From assembly GCA_938041695.1 (NCBI GenBank), contig CALISI010000031.1, positions 62,001 to 126,000 of the forward strand: a stretch of DNA of 64,000 bases. The letters run 5' to 3'. This document shows, piece by piece, positions 1 to 9,068 of this stretch. A program made the position numbers and the translations under genes. A model generated the notes under the pieces. It saw only the letters and a list, made by a program, of their open reading frames with translations, did not search any database and was not told where the DNA came from. Origin of the DNA: an uncultured Actinomyces sp. (GTDB lineage Bacteria; Actinomycetota; Actinomycetes; Actinomycetales; Actinomycetaceae). The stretch's first letter is position 1. The number at the start of each line of letters is the position of its first letter.

Positions 1-237
1 CTCGGCGTACTGCGGCGCCCAGCGATCCGGATCCTCGATCATCAGGTGCGCGTCAACCGGTAGGATGCCGGACTTCACGACTGCTTCCGCGACGGGCAGA
101 CCCCATGACAGGTTCGGGACGAAATGGTTATCCATGACGTCAACGTGAGCGATATCCGCTCCTGCGATCTTGGTGAGCTCACCGCGCAGGTCAGCGATGT
201 CGCAGTTGAGGATCGACGGGCTAATTGTGGCGTTCAT
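1..237 (-). CDS. rpe: Ribulose-phosphate 3-epimerase, N-terminal part (cut by window edge)
   Basis: Interconverts ribulose 5-phosphate and xylulose 5-phosphate in the cytoplasmic pentose phosphate pathway. Only the first 79 codons are inside the window. The start MNATISPSILNCDIADL matches the family opening SPSIL, followed by HVDVMDNHFVPNL, the phosphate/metal-binding beta-strand region, and DAHLMI. The ATG lies 10 bases after the rsmB stop and has no good ribosome binding site directly upstream, so it is probably translated by coupling to rsmB. It is the last visible gene of the long leftward block. Identity is clear despite truncation. Confidence 0.93.
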   Translation of the reverse strand, partial: MNATISPSILNCDIADLRGELTKIAGADIAHVDVMDNHFVPNLSWGLPVAEAVVKSGILPVDAHLMIEDPDRWAPQYAE

Positions 238-247
238 AACGCATATG

Positions 248-1720
248 CTAGCGCCTACGTAGGCAGGCCACAAACATAAGATCCGTACCGAAACGGTGGT
301 CCCACAGCTGCAACGTACGACCGTCGTAGCCCTTGATGATGCCCGCAGACGCGGGTACGTCCAGAGCCTCGGGTGTGCATTCGTTGGCGAGTGCGACGGT
401 GTCAAGCAGCTCAACCTCACCGCTTTCCAGCAGACGCGCGACCTGATCACGTGTCTCCGCCGCATGCGGTGAACACGTGATATAGGTGAGAACGCCTCCG
501 GGGCGCGTCAGAGCGAGCGCACGATCAAGTAGCTCGCGCTGAAGGACGGTGAGTTCCTCGACGTCTGCGGGGGTGCGATTCCATCGGGACTCGGGGCGAC
601 GCCGCATGGACCCCATGCCCGAGCAGGGTGCGTCGACGATGACACGGTCGAAGGACGCCAGTGGCCAAGCGCTGCGTCCCCCACCGAAAGTACGGCCGTC
701 ACCGCTCACGACCTCGATCGAGTCGAACTGACGCGTTGTGCGCTCGACGAGGCGGGCGCGGTGCGGGTGCACCTCGTTGGCGGTCACGCGTGCTCCGACG
801 TTGGCGGCGAGGCCGGCCAGGAGCGCGGCCTTACCGCCGGGGCCCGCGCACAGGTCGAGCCAGCGCTCATCGGTGCCGCCTCTAACGGGGGCCGACGCGG
901 CGATGAGGGAGGCGAGCTGCGACCCCTCGTCCTGCGCACCCGCCCGGCCATCACGAATGGACGGAAGACGTGCGGGATCACCGGACTGAAGAAGAACCGC
1001 AAAAGGAGACACAGCTCCGAGGGCAACCCGCGTGTCGAGAATGTCCTCGGCCTCGTCGGCAAGCTCATCGACGCTCATCAGTGAGGGGCGGGCGACCAGG
1101 GTGACCGTGGGAACCTCGTTATCAGCCGCCAGTACATCGACAAGTTCATCCTCGGGGTAACCGTGCGCCCGCAGCGCTTCGCGGAAAGCGGCGACCATCC
1201 ACGCGGGATGCGAGTAACGCACTCCCAGCGCCTGGTCTTCGTCTGCGATCGCGTCCAAGGCCGCCTCGCGTGCGGCGGGATCCTCGCGGGTGATCGAGCG
1301 CAGGACAGCATTCACGAAACGGACAGGACCGTCCGTGAGATGTTCGCGCGCGACATCCACCGTTGCCGACACGGCCGCGTGGTCGGGCACACGCATATCG
1401 AGAAGCTGGTGGGCCCCCATGCGCAGGATGACGAGGGCGCGGGGATCGAGATCTCCAAGCGGGCGATCGATGTGACGCGCAATCACCCAATCGAGGCGCC
1501 CGATCGCGCGCAGTGTACCGTGGACAAGCTCTGACGTGAAGGCCGCGTCACGGTCAGAAAAATGTCCGTCGCGCCGGGCCTGGCGCAGCGCCTTCGGCAA
1601 GATGATGTTTGCGAACGCTCCCTGCGTGGCGACCTCGTGCAGAACCTCGTAGGCAATGCGACGGGGCTCGTCGGCCTGACGCAGCTTGCGGTAGCCGTCC
1701 GCGTAGCGCCTCTCGCTCAT
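248..1720 (-). CDS. rsmB: 16S rRNA (cytosine967-C5)-methyltransferase RsmB
   Basis: Methylates C967 of 16S rRNA using S-adenosylmethionine. The 490-residue protein has an N-terminal NusB-like RNA-binding domain (about residues 15-160) and a C-terminal Rossmann methyltransferase domain. The SAM-binding strand reads LDLCAGPGGKAALLA. Both cysteines of the RNA m5C mechanism are visible, one in VDAPCSGMGS and one in YITCSPHAAE. The ATG overlaps the fmt stop by four bases (ATGA), so the two genes are translationally coupled, a common pairing in bacteria. Length is somewhat above the E. coli protein (429), as is usual in actinobacteria. Confidence 0.95.
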   Translation of the reverse strand: MSERRYADGYRKLRQADEPRRIAYEVLHEVATQGAFANIILPKALRQARRDGHFSDRDAAFTSELVHGTLRAIGRLDWVIARHIDRPLGDLDPRALVILRMGAHQLLDMRVPDHAAVSATVDVAREHLTDGPVRFVNAVLRSITREDPAAREAALDAIADEDQALGVRYSHPAWMVAAFREALRAHGYPEDELVDVLAADNEVPTVTLVARPSLMSVDELADEAEDILDTRVALGAVSPFAVLLQSGDPARLPSIRDGRAGAQDEGSQLASLIAASAPVRGGTDERWLDLCAGPGGKAALLAGLAANVGARVTANEVHPHRARLVERTTRQFDSIEVVSGDGRTFGGGRSAWPLASFDRVIVDAPCSGMGSMRRRPESRWNRTPADVEELTVLQRELLDRALALTRPGGVLTYITCSPHAAETRDQVARLLESGEVELLDTVALANECTPEALDVPASAGIIKGYDGRTLQLWDHRFGTDLMFVACLRRR

Positions 1721-2661
1721 CGCGCCCCCTCCGGCTCTCCACCGAAGCGCAGGTCGTCAGAAGGCCGCGCTCCCCTGGCCCATGCGGCCGCGTCCATCCA
1801 CGACTTGCCGGCCGGTGCGACCTTACCGAGCACGAGAGCACCGCTTGCGCATCCAACGGTCACCTGTTTCTTCGTCACTTCGAGCTGCCCGGGTGCGAGA
1901 TCATCTCGGTCCACGGGCATTGCCATGTCGAGCTTCATGCGGGCCCCATCTGGCAGCACCGTGTAGGCCCCGGGGTTCGGAGTCACAGAACGGATGAGGC
2001 GATCCTCGTACCGGGCGTCGTGCGTGAACGAGACGTAGCCATCGACGTGCTCGAGGCGCCGCGCGTGCGTCACGCCTTCCGAGGACTGCGGGATGGCTGC
2101 TGCACTGCCGTGAGCGAGCGCATCGACGACGCTGAGCACCTGGGGTGCCCCAGCCTCGGCCATCGATGTGAGCAGCTCACCAGCACTCTCATGGCGGATC
2201 GGGACCTCGACGCGCGAATAGACATCGCCCGTATCCAGACCTTCCTCGAGATTGAAGACGCAGGACGCGGTCGTCGCGTCGCCTGCGCGAATGGCCCACT
2301 GGACGGGGGCAGCGCCGCGCCACCTGGGCAAATCCGAGAAATGCAGGTTGACCCAGCCATGCGTGGGCATCGCCAGCACGTTCGGAGGAACGAGGCCGCC
2401 GTAGGCGACGACGACACCGAGATCAGCCTGGATGCTCTCGATGCGCTGCGCGATGTCGGGAGTCTTGAGCGTGGTTGTCTCCAACAGTTCAACGCCACAC
2501 GCTGCGGCTACTTCCGCCACCGGTGACGGGTACATCGTCTTTCCACGACCGCGTCGAGCAGGTGGACGCGTAATGACGAGAGCGACCTCGTGGGATGACG
2601 ATAACAGTGCCTTCAGCGTGGGGACTGCGGCTTCGGGGGTACCAGCAAAAATAATGCGCAC
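1717..2661 (-). CDS. fmt: Methionyl-tRNA formyltransferase
   Basis: Formylates the initiator methionyl-tRNA using 10-formyltetrahydrofolate. The 314-residue protein begins MRIIFAGTPEAAVPTLKAL, the normal family start. The active-site stretch VNLHFSDLPRWRGAAPVQ contains the catalytic Asn and His, and the catalytic Asp is in LDTGDVYSRVEVPI. The C-terminal OB-like domain follows from about residue 205. It sits 34 bases after priA and overlaps rsmB by four bases. Length is typical (about 315). Confidence 0.97.
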   Translation of the reverse strand: MRIIFAGTPEAAVPTLKALLSSSHEVALVITRPPARRGRGKTMYPSPVAEVAAACGVELLETTTLKTPDIAQRIESIQADLGVVVAYGGLVPPNVLAMPTHGWVNLHFSDLPRWRGAAPVQWAIRAGDATTASCVFNLEEGLDTGDVYSRVEVPIRHESAGELLTSMAEAGAPQVLSVVDALAHGSAAAIPQSSEGVTHARRLEHVDGYVSFTHDARYEDRLIRSVTPNPGAYTVLPDGARMKLDMAMPVDRDDLAPGQLEVTKKQVTVGCASGALVLGKVAPAGKSWMDAAAWARGARPSDDLRFGGEPEGAR

Positions 2662-2695
2662 GGCCGCCAGTTTACGGCACTGGGCAGGCCCTGAC

Positions 2696-4678
2696 TCAGA
2701 AGAGTTCGGGTGGGTTCACGCTCATTTTGACGAGTGGTACCTTGCGTGCGCTGCGAGAACGCCGAATATCAGCAAGAACCGCAAGCATCGCCGGAGCGCC
2801 CGCCAACGGGGTTCGCACCAGTGTACGCACCTCGTTCTCCTCGCCTTCGCGAGTCGCCGGGCGCACGACCGTACCCACCAGCTCCGCGCCGCCCTCACGA
2901 ATGACCTGCTCGGCAACTTGGCGTACCTGAGCCGAAGGACCGTCCAGAGCGACCATCGTCGTGGCCGGGAAGAAGCCAAGTGCCTCGCGTTCGTCCAGGA
3001 GACGATCGGCGTAGTCAGTGGGAGCCCAGCGCACAAGCGTCTGACCCAACGCGTCCGGAATCGTCCCCACGACGAGGCCGGGGTGACCTGGGCGGACGAG
3101 CGACAGTGCGTTGAGCCAGCGCCTGGCGGCTTCCTCCGGTGCCCACAGCTCGGCACGACCGGCGAGGGCGTGGGCATCAAGGATGATGGCTCCGGCGTAT
3201 CCTCCATCAACGTCCGGCTCAGCACCCGGTGTGGCCACAACGACCGTCGGGCGCGCCGGCAGCTGGCGGTTGATCCGATGTGCAGCTGAGGATTCGAGCA
3301 CGGATGCATCCGGAAGGTTGCGAGCGATCTCCTCCGCTGTGCGTGTGGAACCGACGCGGGCTGCCCGTAGGTCAGTACCCGAACAGTGGGGGCAACGCCA
3401 CGAGACGGAGGTGCGCGCACACCACGAACACGTCATCTCTCCCCCGCTGCCCAGCGCGAGCGGGCCGGAGCAATGGCGGCAGCGTGCGTGCTCGCCGCAG
3501 CGGCGGCACACGACCGTCGGCCAATAGCCGGAAGCACCGACCTGAATAAGAACAGCACCTTCGCGCAGGCCCTGGCGGATCATACGCAGAGCCGCCTGCG
3601 GGATGCGCATATGGCCGCTGGCCCCCTCGCGTTCGGCCTCCGTGACCCCATGCAGATGGACGCGCGGCGTTGCGTCGCGCAACGCACCCGGGAACGGATC
3701 GAGGCTCGCCGCCCAGCCGGAACGAACGAGAGCTTGAGCCTTGACGGAACGCGCGTACGAGGCGACGAGAAGTCCCGCGCCCTCCACGGCGCATCGCTGA
3801 ACAGCGACATCAAGACTGTCACACCGTGGGAAACGCCGCTCACGGTGTCGATCATCCCCGTCGTCGCAGATGATGATGAGGCCGAGCGACGCGCATGGGA
3901 CCCACACTGCAGAGCGCGTGCCGACAACGATCGGAACACGACCAAGTGTTGCGGCTGCGTGGATACGGTACCGCTCTTCGGGCGCCGCCTCACTGCCCGT
4001 CACCACGACGGGGACGCCGAGATCCTCCTCGAGAGAGCGCGCATATCGCGTCGCGTCCTCGCCGGTGGGCGTAACGACGATGACGCTGCGACCTGATGCG
4101 ACTGTCGCCGCAACGGCATCCGACAGACAGCGGCGCATGAGGGGGCGCAGAGCGGTCACGACCGCGCGAGGGGATTCGCCGGACGAGAGTCTGCTCAGCA
4201 GTGCCTCACCAGCCGAGTATGCTCCCCACCCCGCTGATGCTGACGGAGCCTCCAGACGCGGCCACGGCAGGGGTGCCTGCTCCAACACGCGCGTTTCACC
4301 CCGTGCGTGCCGGGGAGGAATAGCGAGAGAAAGGACCTGCGATGTTGTCGCAAGAAAACGCCCGGCAATGCGCCGAGCAGTCTCATAGAGCGCGGGAGTC
4401 AACACCGGAATCGACGAGGAGACCGACTCAATATGAGCGGCATCGTCGAGTACATCACGGCGTGTACGCTCAATGATCCATCCATCGACGCGCGCGCCGG
4501 AGAAGCGCACGCGAACCAGATTCCCAACCGTGGCCTGGTCGATCAGCTTGTCTGGAACAACGTAGTCGAGGGGCCGATCAATATGCGCAAGGTCGACGTC
4601 AACGAGCACGCGGGCGATCTCCACGCTGCGAGAGCGCGGCGGATCGAAACCGTCAAGCATGCCCTGTTGGGAAGTCAT
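2696..4678 (-). CDS. priA: Primosomal protein N' (PriA), helicase core degenerate
   Basis: Actinobacterial PriA homolog, 660 residues, at the usual place between metK and fmt. The N-terminal DNA-binding domain is present (VDVDLAHIDRPLDYVVPDKL, about residues 25-45), as are the paired zinc-binding cysteines CRRCGEHARCRHC, CSWC and CPHC. The helicase motifs are not. The expected Walker A (GxTGSGKT) is replaced by unrelated sequence around SPRAVVTALRPLMRRCL, and the DEEH box reads CDDGDD. It therefore probably keeps a structural role in replication restart without ATP-driven unwinding. Degenerate PriA is known in actinobacteria, so this is probably not a local decay event. The reading frame is intact. 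Confidence 0.88.
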   Translation of the reverse strand: MTSQQGMLDGFDPPRSRSVEIARVLVDVDLAHIDRPLDYVVPDKLIDQATVGNLVRVRFSGARVDGWIIERTRRDVLDDAAHIESVSSSIPVLTPALYETARRIAGRFLATTSQVLSLAIPPRHARGETRVLEQAPLPWPRLEAPSASAGWGAYSAGEALLSRLSSGESPRAVVTALRPLMRRCLSDAVAATVASGRSVIVVTPTGEDATRYARSLEEDLGVPVVVTGSEAAPEERYRIHAAATLGRVPIVVGTRSAVWVPCASLGLIIICDDGDDRHRERRFPRCDSLDVAVQRCAVEGAGLLVASYARSVKAQALVRSGWAASLDPFPGALRDATPRVHLHGVTEAEREGASGHMRIPQAALRMIRQGLREGAVLIQVGASGYWPTVVCRRCGEHARCRHCSGPLALGSGGEMTCSWCARTSVSWRCPHCSGTDLRAARVGSTRTAEEIARNLPDASVLESSAAHRINRQLPARPTVVVATPGAEPDVDGGYAGAIILDAHALAGRAELWAPEEAARRWLNALSLVRPGHPGLVVGTIPDALGQTLVRWAPTDYADRLLDEREALGFFPATTMVALDGPSAQVRQVAEQVIREGGAELVGTVVRPATREGEENEVRTLVRTPLAGAPAMLAVLADIRRSRSARKVPLVKMSVNPPELF

Positions 4679-4720
4679 GATCCTAGTGAATCACGGCCCG
4701 CACTCATCTGCGTCCCGCAC

Positions 4721-5356
4721 TCAGCCGAGAAGCTTCAGGCCGTACTTCGCGACCACCATGGCGAGGACACCGAACACGATGAGTCCCCAGAGAGCCCAGT
4801 CGAGTCCCTGGGCGACGGCGCGCCGCAGCCCCTCGGGCGTTGGGATGACGCCGTCACGGATATTGATACGGGTAATGCCGCCGAACACGAGCGTCGTCGT
4901 CAGGGTGATGAGCAGACACCACGGGCACAGCACCTGAATGATGAAATACGACTGCCCGAAGAGCCAGAACGCGAAGAACAACGCGATCGTATACAGCAGG
5001 TTCGTGCCCAACATGTACCAACGCGGAAACTTCACGCCGGAAAAAATCGCTACCGAAATAGCGAGAACAACGGCCTCGAAAAAGATGCCAAGGAAGGCGT
5101 TCGGGAAGCCGAGGATGCGAGCCTGCCACGTCTGAGCAACCGTCGAACACGACAGGACGGACGAAATATCACAACCGAAGCGCGTCGATGAGTCGGCGGC
5201 AAGCTGCCACGCCTCGATCGACAGCACGAAAGACGTAACGAGGCCGATGCAACCGGAGATGATCATCTCCAGGCTTGTGCGCCGACGCCATGCGCGGCGA
5301 GCGTCCTCGGTCTCGTACGAGGGGAGGTAGTCCTCGACTTCCCGTGCCTCGCTCAT
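4721..5356 (-). CDS. Vitamin K epoxide reductase family membrane protein
   Basis: Predicted inner-membrane thiol oxidoreductase of the VKOR family, which reoxidises DsbA-like proteins with quinone as electron acceptor. The 211-residue product begins MSEAREVEDYLPSYETED and has four to five hydrophobic segments between about residues 28 and 205. The quinone-proximal CPWC motif is in VLCPWCLLITL, and a second cysteine pair is in the loop RFGCDISSVLSCSTV. The start used here overlaps the metK stop by four bases (ATGA); a longer frame upstream lies inside metK and is not needed. No thioredoxin-like partner is adjacent. The DsbA-fold gene at 33.4 kb lacks a CxxC motif and is an unlikely partner. 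Confidence 0.85.
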   Translation of the reverse strand: MSEAREVEDYLPSYETEDARRAWRRRTSLEMIISGCIGLVTSFVLSIEAWQLAADSSTRFGCDISSVLSCSTVAQTWQARILGFPNAFLGIFFEAVVLAISVAIFSGVKFPRWYMLGTNLLYTIALFFAFWLFGQSYFIIQVLCPWCLLITLTTTLVFGGITRINIRDGVIPTPEGLRRAVAQGLDWALWGLIVFGVLAMVVAKYGLKLLG

Positions 5357-6543
5357 GCGAGCGCGGCCTTGAGCTGCTCGACGCGGTTGGTGGCCTCCCA
5401 CGGGAACTGGCCGCGACCAAAGTGACCGTAGGCAGCAGTCTCGCGGTAGATCGGACGCAGCAGATCGAGGTCCTCAATCATGCCGAGGGGACGCAGGTCG
5501 AAGACCTCGCGGATTGCATCCGCGATGCGTTCCTCGGGCACCGAAGCGGTCCCAAAGGTATCGACGTACAGGCCAATTGGGCGGGCGCGCCCGATCGCGT
5601 ATGCCAGCTGAATCTCGCAACGCTGGGCGATATCTGCGGCCACGACGTTCTTGGCGACCCATCGGGCGGCGTAGGTCGCGGAACGATCAACCTTTGACGG
5701 GTCCTTGCCGGAGAAGGCACCGCCTCCATGGCGGGCCATGCCACCGTAGGTGTCGACGATGATCTTGCGTCCGGTGAGGCCGGCATCTGCGGCCGGGCCA
5801 CCCAGGACAAAGCGTCCGGACGGGTTGATGAGAGCATTCATCGCACCGGTAGCCAGGCTGAGGTTGGATTCCTCGATCACAGGAGTAATGACGTGGTCTC
5901 GCACCGCGTCGGCGATCGCCGACTGCGAGAGCGCTTCGTCGTGTTGGGTTGACACAACGATCGTATCGATGCCTACCGGGCGGCCGTTCTCATAGGCAAG
6001 AGTCACCTGAGTCTTGCCGTCGGGTCGCAGCCCCTCAACAATGCCCTGCTTGCGCACGTCGGTCAGGCGCTTCGCGAGGCGGTGAGCGAGCCAGATGGGG
6101 GCAGGCATGAGATCGGGGGTGTCGGAGGAAGCATAGCCGAACATGATGCCCTGGTCGCCAGCGCCGAGGCGATCACGGGGGTCGCCGCCCTGGGTGCCGC
6201 GCACCTCAAGGGCCTCGTCGACGCCGCCGGCGATGTCGGGGCTCTGGCCGTCAAGCGACACAGAGACGCCACAGGACGCGCCATCGAAGCCAACACGCGA
6301 GGAGCCGTACCCAATCGAGAGGATCTCACGGCGCACGATCTCCGGGATCTCAACGTACGCCTCAGTCGTCACCTCACCGGCGACGTGAATGAGGCCGGTA
6401 GCTGCCATCGTTTCAACGGCGACACGCGAGCGAGGATCGGCGGCGAGCAGCGCGTCAAGGATCGCATCGGAAATGCGGTCACAGACCTTGTCGGGGTGGC
6501 CTTCGGTAACGGACTCAGAAGAAAAAAGCTGTTGACTCACCAC
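5353..6543 (-). CDS. metK: S-adenosylmethionine synthetase
   Basis: Makes S-adenosylmethionine from methionine and ATP. The 396-residue protein carries GHPDKVCDRISDAILD near the N-terminus, GDQGIMFGYA as the ATP/Mg loop and a C-terminal TAAYGHFGR, all standard. The start codon is GTG; two adjacent GTGs (6543 and 6540) are possible and the second overlaps the coaBC stop. There is no clear ribosome binding site, but a GATAAT element at 6549-6554 (leftward) ends five bases before the first GTG. A short-leader transcript starting inside coaBC is therefore possible in addition to read-through. Confidence 0.97.
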   Translation of the reverse strand: MVSQQLFSSESVTEGHPDKVCDRISDAILDALLAADPRSRVAVETMAATGLIHVAGEVTTEAYVEIPEIVRREILSIGYGSSRVGFDGASCGVSVSLDGQSPDIAGGVDEALEVRGTQGGDPRDRLGAGDQGIMFGYASSDTPDLMPAPIWLAHRLAKRLTDVRKQGIVEGLRPDGKTQVTLAYENGRPVGIDTIVVSTQHDEALSQSAIADAVRDHVITPVIEESNLSLATGAMNALINPSGRFVLGGPAADAGLTGRKIIVDTYGGMARHGGGAFSGKDPSKVDRSATYAARWVAKNVVAADIAQRCEIQLAYAIGRARPIGLYVDTFGTASVPEERIADAIREVFDLRPLGMIEDLDLLRPIYRETAAYGHFGRGQFPWEATNRVEQLKAALA

Positions 6544-7766
6544 TTTAGATTATCAAGGAATGAGGCCACATGGCCGACAAGACCTGCGGCCACTTCATCC
6601 TTCGAGCCGACGTAACGGCCGACGATGTGACCGTTGGCATTGAGGATGCGAATGTCATTCGAAACGTCGCCGAACCCGACGCCAGTGCCCACCCGGTTCA
6701 GGCAGATGAAGTCTGCTCCCTTACGCGCCGCCTTATCGGCACCGTACGCGAGAATCTCCTCGTCTGTGCCGGTTTCAGCCGCGAAACCAATGACGAGGGG
6801 CGGGCGCTTCTTACTGCGTCCGATCTCGGCAAGGATATCGGGGTTGCGCACGAGACGAATGGTAGGCGCCTCCTCGTTTGTTGGGTCTTTCTTCATCTTT
6901 GACTGTGAAACGGCCTCCGGACGGAAGTCAGCGACGGCGGCCGTCATGACGAGAGCATCGGCGTCTACGACCTGGCTGACCGTGGCTTCTCGCATCTGAA
7001 GGGCACTGCCCACGCGGGTGACCTGCACGCCTGACGGAAGTCCGGCGAGGAGCGCCGACTCAATATTGGCCGCGATGACCCTGACCGCCGCCCCAGCTCG
7101 TGCTGCCGCCGATGCGATTGCCAGCCCCTGCCGACCAGACGACTGATTTCCCAAGAAACGAACAGGATCAATCGGCTCGCGAGTACCGCCGGCCGTGACA
7201 ACGACGGTGCGACCGGTGAGCGCATGGGATGCCTGCTCGTAGGTAGAGAGCACCTCAAGGGCCTTTCGCGCGATCTCCTCAGGATCTGGAAGGCGACCGA
7301 TGCCGCTGTCACCTGAGCCAAGTGCACCGGAGGAAGGATCGATCACATGGATGCCGCGCTCACGTAACGTGCGCACGTTGGCCTGTGTAGCAGGCGCCAA
7401 CCACATGTTGGAGTGCATCGCCGGGGCAACGACGACAGGCGCATGGGATGCGAGAATCGTCAGCGACACCATGTCGTCCGCGAAGCCAGCGGCAAGACGC
7501 GCCAGGGAATTCGCAGTCGCGGGTACGACAATAATGAGGTCGGCAATTCGGGCAAGCTCCACGTGCTCGGCACGCCCCTCCCCCGCGATATCCACGGCGA
7601 CAGGGCGGGACGTGATGCCCTCCCAGGTCGAACGACCGACGAACTCCAATGACGCGCGTGTTGCAGCGACATACACGTCGTGGCCCGCGCGTTGACACTC
7701 GCGGACCACGATGGGTGCTTTGAAGGCTGCAACGCCGCCGGTCACTCCGACGACGACAGTTGCCAT
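6537..7766 (-). CDS. coaBC: Bifunctional phosphopantothenoylcysteine decarboxylase/synthetase
   Basis: Catalyses two steps of coenzyme A synthesis: coupling phosphopantothenate to cysteine (CoaB) and decarboxylating the product (CoaC). The start MATVVVGVTGGVAAFKAP is chosen because it opens the flavin-binding CoaC domain; a longer frame upstream runs into rpoZ. The CoaC half shows APAMHSNMW in place of the more usual PAMN. The flap that carries a catalytic Cys in E. coli Dfp reads GSGDSGIGRLPDPEE here, with Ser at that place by my alignment. The CoaB half includes VTAGGTREPIDPVRF and AAVADFRPEAVSQSKMKK. It follows rpoZ with a one-base gap. Confidence 0.94.
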   Translation of the reverse strand: MATVVVGVTGGVAAFKAPIVVRECQRAGHDVYVAATRASLEFVGRSTWEGITSRPVAVDIAGEGRAEHVELARIADLIIVVPATANSLARLAAGFADDMVSLTILASHAPVVVAPAMHSNMWLAPATQANVRTLRERGIHVIDPSSGALGSGDSGIGRLPDPEEIARKALEVLSTYEQASHALTGRTVVVTAGGTREPIDPVRFLGNQSSGRQGLAIASAAARAGAAVRVIAANIESALLAGLPSGVQVTRVGSALQMREATVSQVVDADALVMTAAVADFRPEAVSQSKMKKDPTNEEAPTIRLVRNPDILAEIGRSKKRPPLVIGFAAETGTDEEILAYGADKAARKGADFICLNRVGTGVGFGDVSNDIRILNANGHIVGRYVGSKDEVAAGLVGHVASFLDNLKW

Positions 7767-7767
7767 G

Positions 7768-8034
7768 TCAGGCCTCGGGGTTGGCTTCGAGAGACAGGAG
7801 GCCTTCGTTGATCTCACGCAGGGAAACCGCCAGCGGCTTCTCATCCGGCTGCACGTCGACGACCGGACCCACGAACTGGATCATGTTCTGCTGAAGCTGC
7901 AGATTGTAGGAGTTAATCTGGCGCGCGCGCTTCGCAGCGAAAATCACCAGCGCGTACTTGGAATCGACGTGCTCCAGCAGATCGTCAATGGGCGGGGACG
8001 TGATGCCCACGGGCTGGGCAACAATTCCGGACAT
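7768..8034 (-). CDS. rpoZ: DNA-directed RNA polymerase omega subunit
   Basis: Small RNA polymerase subunit that helps fold and assemble beta-prime. The 88-residue protein contains VDSKYALVIFAAKRARQINSY (about residues 25-45), the conserved omega core that contacts beta-prime, and ends with the family helix EKPLAVSLREINEGLL. It lies between gmk and coaBC as in most actinobacteria. A clear ribosome binding site (GAGAGGAAAA) precedes the ATG. Confidence 0.96.
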   Translation of the reverse strand: MSGIVAQPVGITSPPIDDLLEHVDSKYALVIFAAKRARQINSYNLQLQQNMIQFVGPVVDVQPDEKPLAVSLREINEGLLSLEANPEA

Positions 8035-8070
8035 GCGTGTTTTCCTCTCAGTGGCGGATTCAGATAGATA

Positions 8071-8628
8071 TTACTCCAGGCCAATGAGCCGAGCCAGTTC
8101 ATCCACCGCGCGCTCCACATCGTCGTTGATCACAACGTGATCAAACTCCGAAGCCGCCTCAAGCTCAACGCGGGCAGTGGCTAGGCGCCGAGCCTGCTCT
8201 TCGGGGCCTTCGGTACCACGGCCGATGAGGCGGCGCTGAAGCTCCTCCCACGAGGGAGGGGCAAGGAAAATGAACTGCGCGTCGGGCCTATTGGCGCGCA
8301 CCTGGCGTGCACCGGCCAAATCAATCTCGAGGAGCACGGGATTGCCGGCATTGAGAGCTTCATCGACCGGACCACGGGGAGTCCCATACTTGTTTTTCCC
8401 ATGAACAAGCGCCCACTCCAACATGTCTCCCCGTTCGATCATTGCATCGAACTCTTGGGGGGAAACAAAGTAGTAGTGGACACCGTTCAGTTCACCGGGT
8501 CGAGGATCGCGAGTCGTTGCCGAGACCGACACTTTTAGTGCCGGGTAGCGCTTTGTGAGTGCAACGACAACAGTTCCCTTTCCAACGGCCGTAGGGCCAG
8601 CGAGGACAGTCAGTTGAGCCTTAGTCAT
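8071..8628 (-). CDS. gmk: Guanylate kinase
   Basis: Phosphorylates GMP to GDP. The 185-residue protein opens MTKAQLTVLAGPTAVGKGTV with the P-loop GPTAVGKG and continues with the GMP-binding stretch VSATTRDPRPGELNGVHYYF. The helical segment RRLIGRGTEGPEEQARRLA is the usual lid/C-terminal part. It is placed between mihF and rpoZ, the standard actinobacterial order. Confidence 0.97.
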   Translation of the reverse strand: MTKAQLTVLAGPTAVGKGTVVVALTKRYPALKVSVSATTRDPRPGELNGVHYYFVSPQEFDAMIERGDMLEWALVHGKNKYGTPRGPVDEALNAGNPVLLEIDLAGARQVRANRPDAQFIFLAPPSWEELQRRLIGRGTEGPEEQARRLATARVELEAASEFDHVVINDDVERAVDELARLIGLE

Positions 8629-8655
8629 GACTCAAGTGTGCCACGCTTTACCGCG

Positions 8656-8967
8656 TCAGCCGAAACGCTCGACGAGCGCCTTCCGCTGGACGGGGCCGAG
8701 GCCACGCACGCGCCTGCTCTGAGCAATCTTGTACTCGTCCATCAGCACGGCGGCCGTGTTCGTGCCGACGCGCGGTAGCGACTCCAGTAGCGAAACGACC
8801 TTCATCTTCGCCACGGCCTCGTCTGAATCAGCGAGTTCCAAAACCTCCGACAGGTTCATCGAGCGCGCCTTGAGCGCGTTCTTCACTTCGGCGCGACGCC
8901 TCCGTGCCTGCGTTGCCTTCTCAAGAGCTTGCGCCCTCTGTTCTGGCGTGAGATCAGGTAGTGCCAT
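8656..8967 (-). CDS. mihF: Integration host factor, actinobacterial type
   Basis: Nucleoid-associated DNA-binding protein unrelated to E. coli IHF. The 103-residue product MALPDLTPEQRAQALEKATQ has the family's basic N-terminal helix (ARRRRAEVKNALKARS) and a helix-two-turns-helix fold (LPRVGTNTAAVLMDEYKIA), and ends in RRVRGLGPVQRKALVERF. The start is decided by the ribosome binding site: GGAGGAG lies nine bases before this ATG but directly abuts an ATG three codons earlier, leaving no spacing there. The 101 bases upstream of the chosen ATG, up to pyrF, hold no other gene that I can see. Confidence 0.95.
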   Translation of the reverse strand: MALPDLTPEQRAQALEKATQARRRRAEVKNALKARSMNLSEVLELADSDEAVAKMKVVSLLESLPRVGTNTAAVLMDEYKIAQSRRVRGLGPVQRKALVERFG

Positions 8968-9068
8968 TCTGATCATCTCCTCCGTTGGGATCTTCGGTAA
9001 ATAAACTATGTCACCTTCCCGACCACTAGTGCCAGACCAAAACGCTGCTTCTTTAGTAACACAGCAGA

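Noticed and set aside
6537..6543. Possible frameshift between coaBC and metK because of two adjacent GTG codons
   Set aside because: Both reading frames are intact with normal ends; the overlap is an ordinary coupled start.
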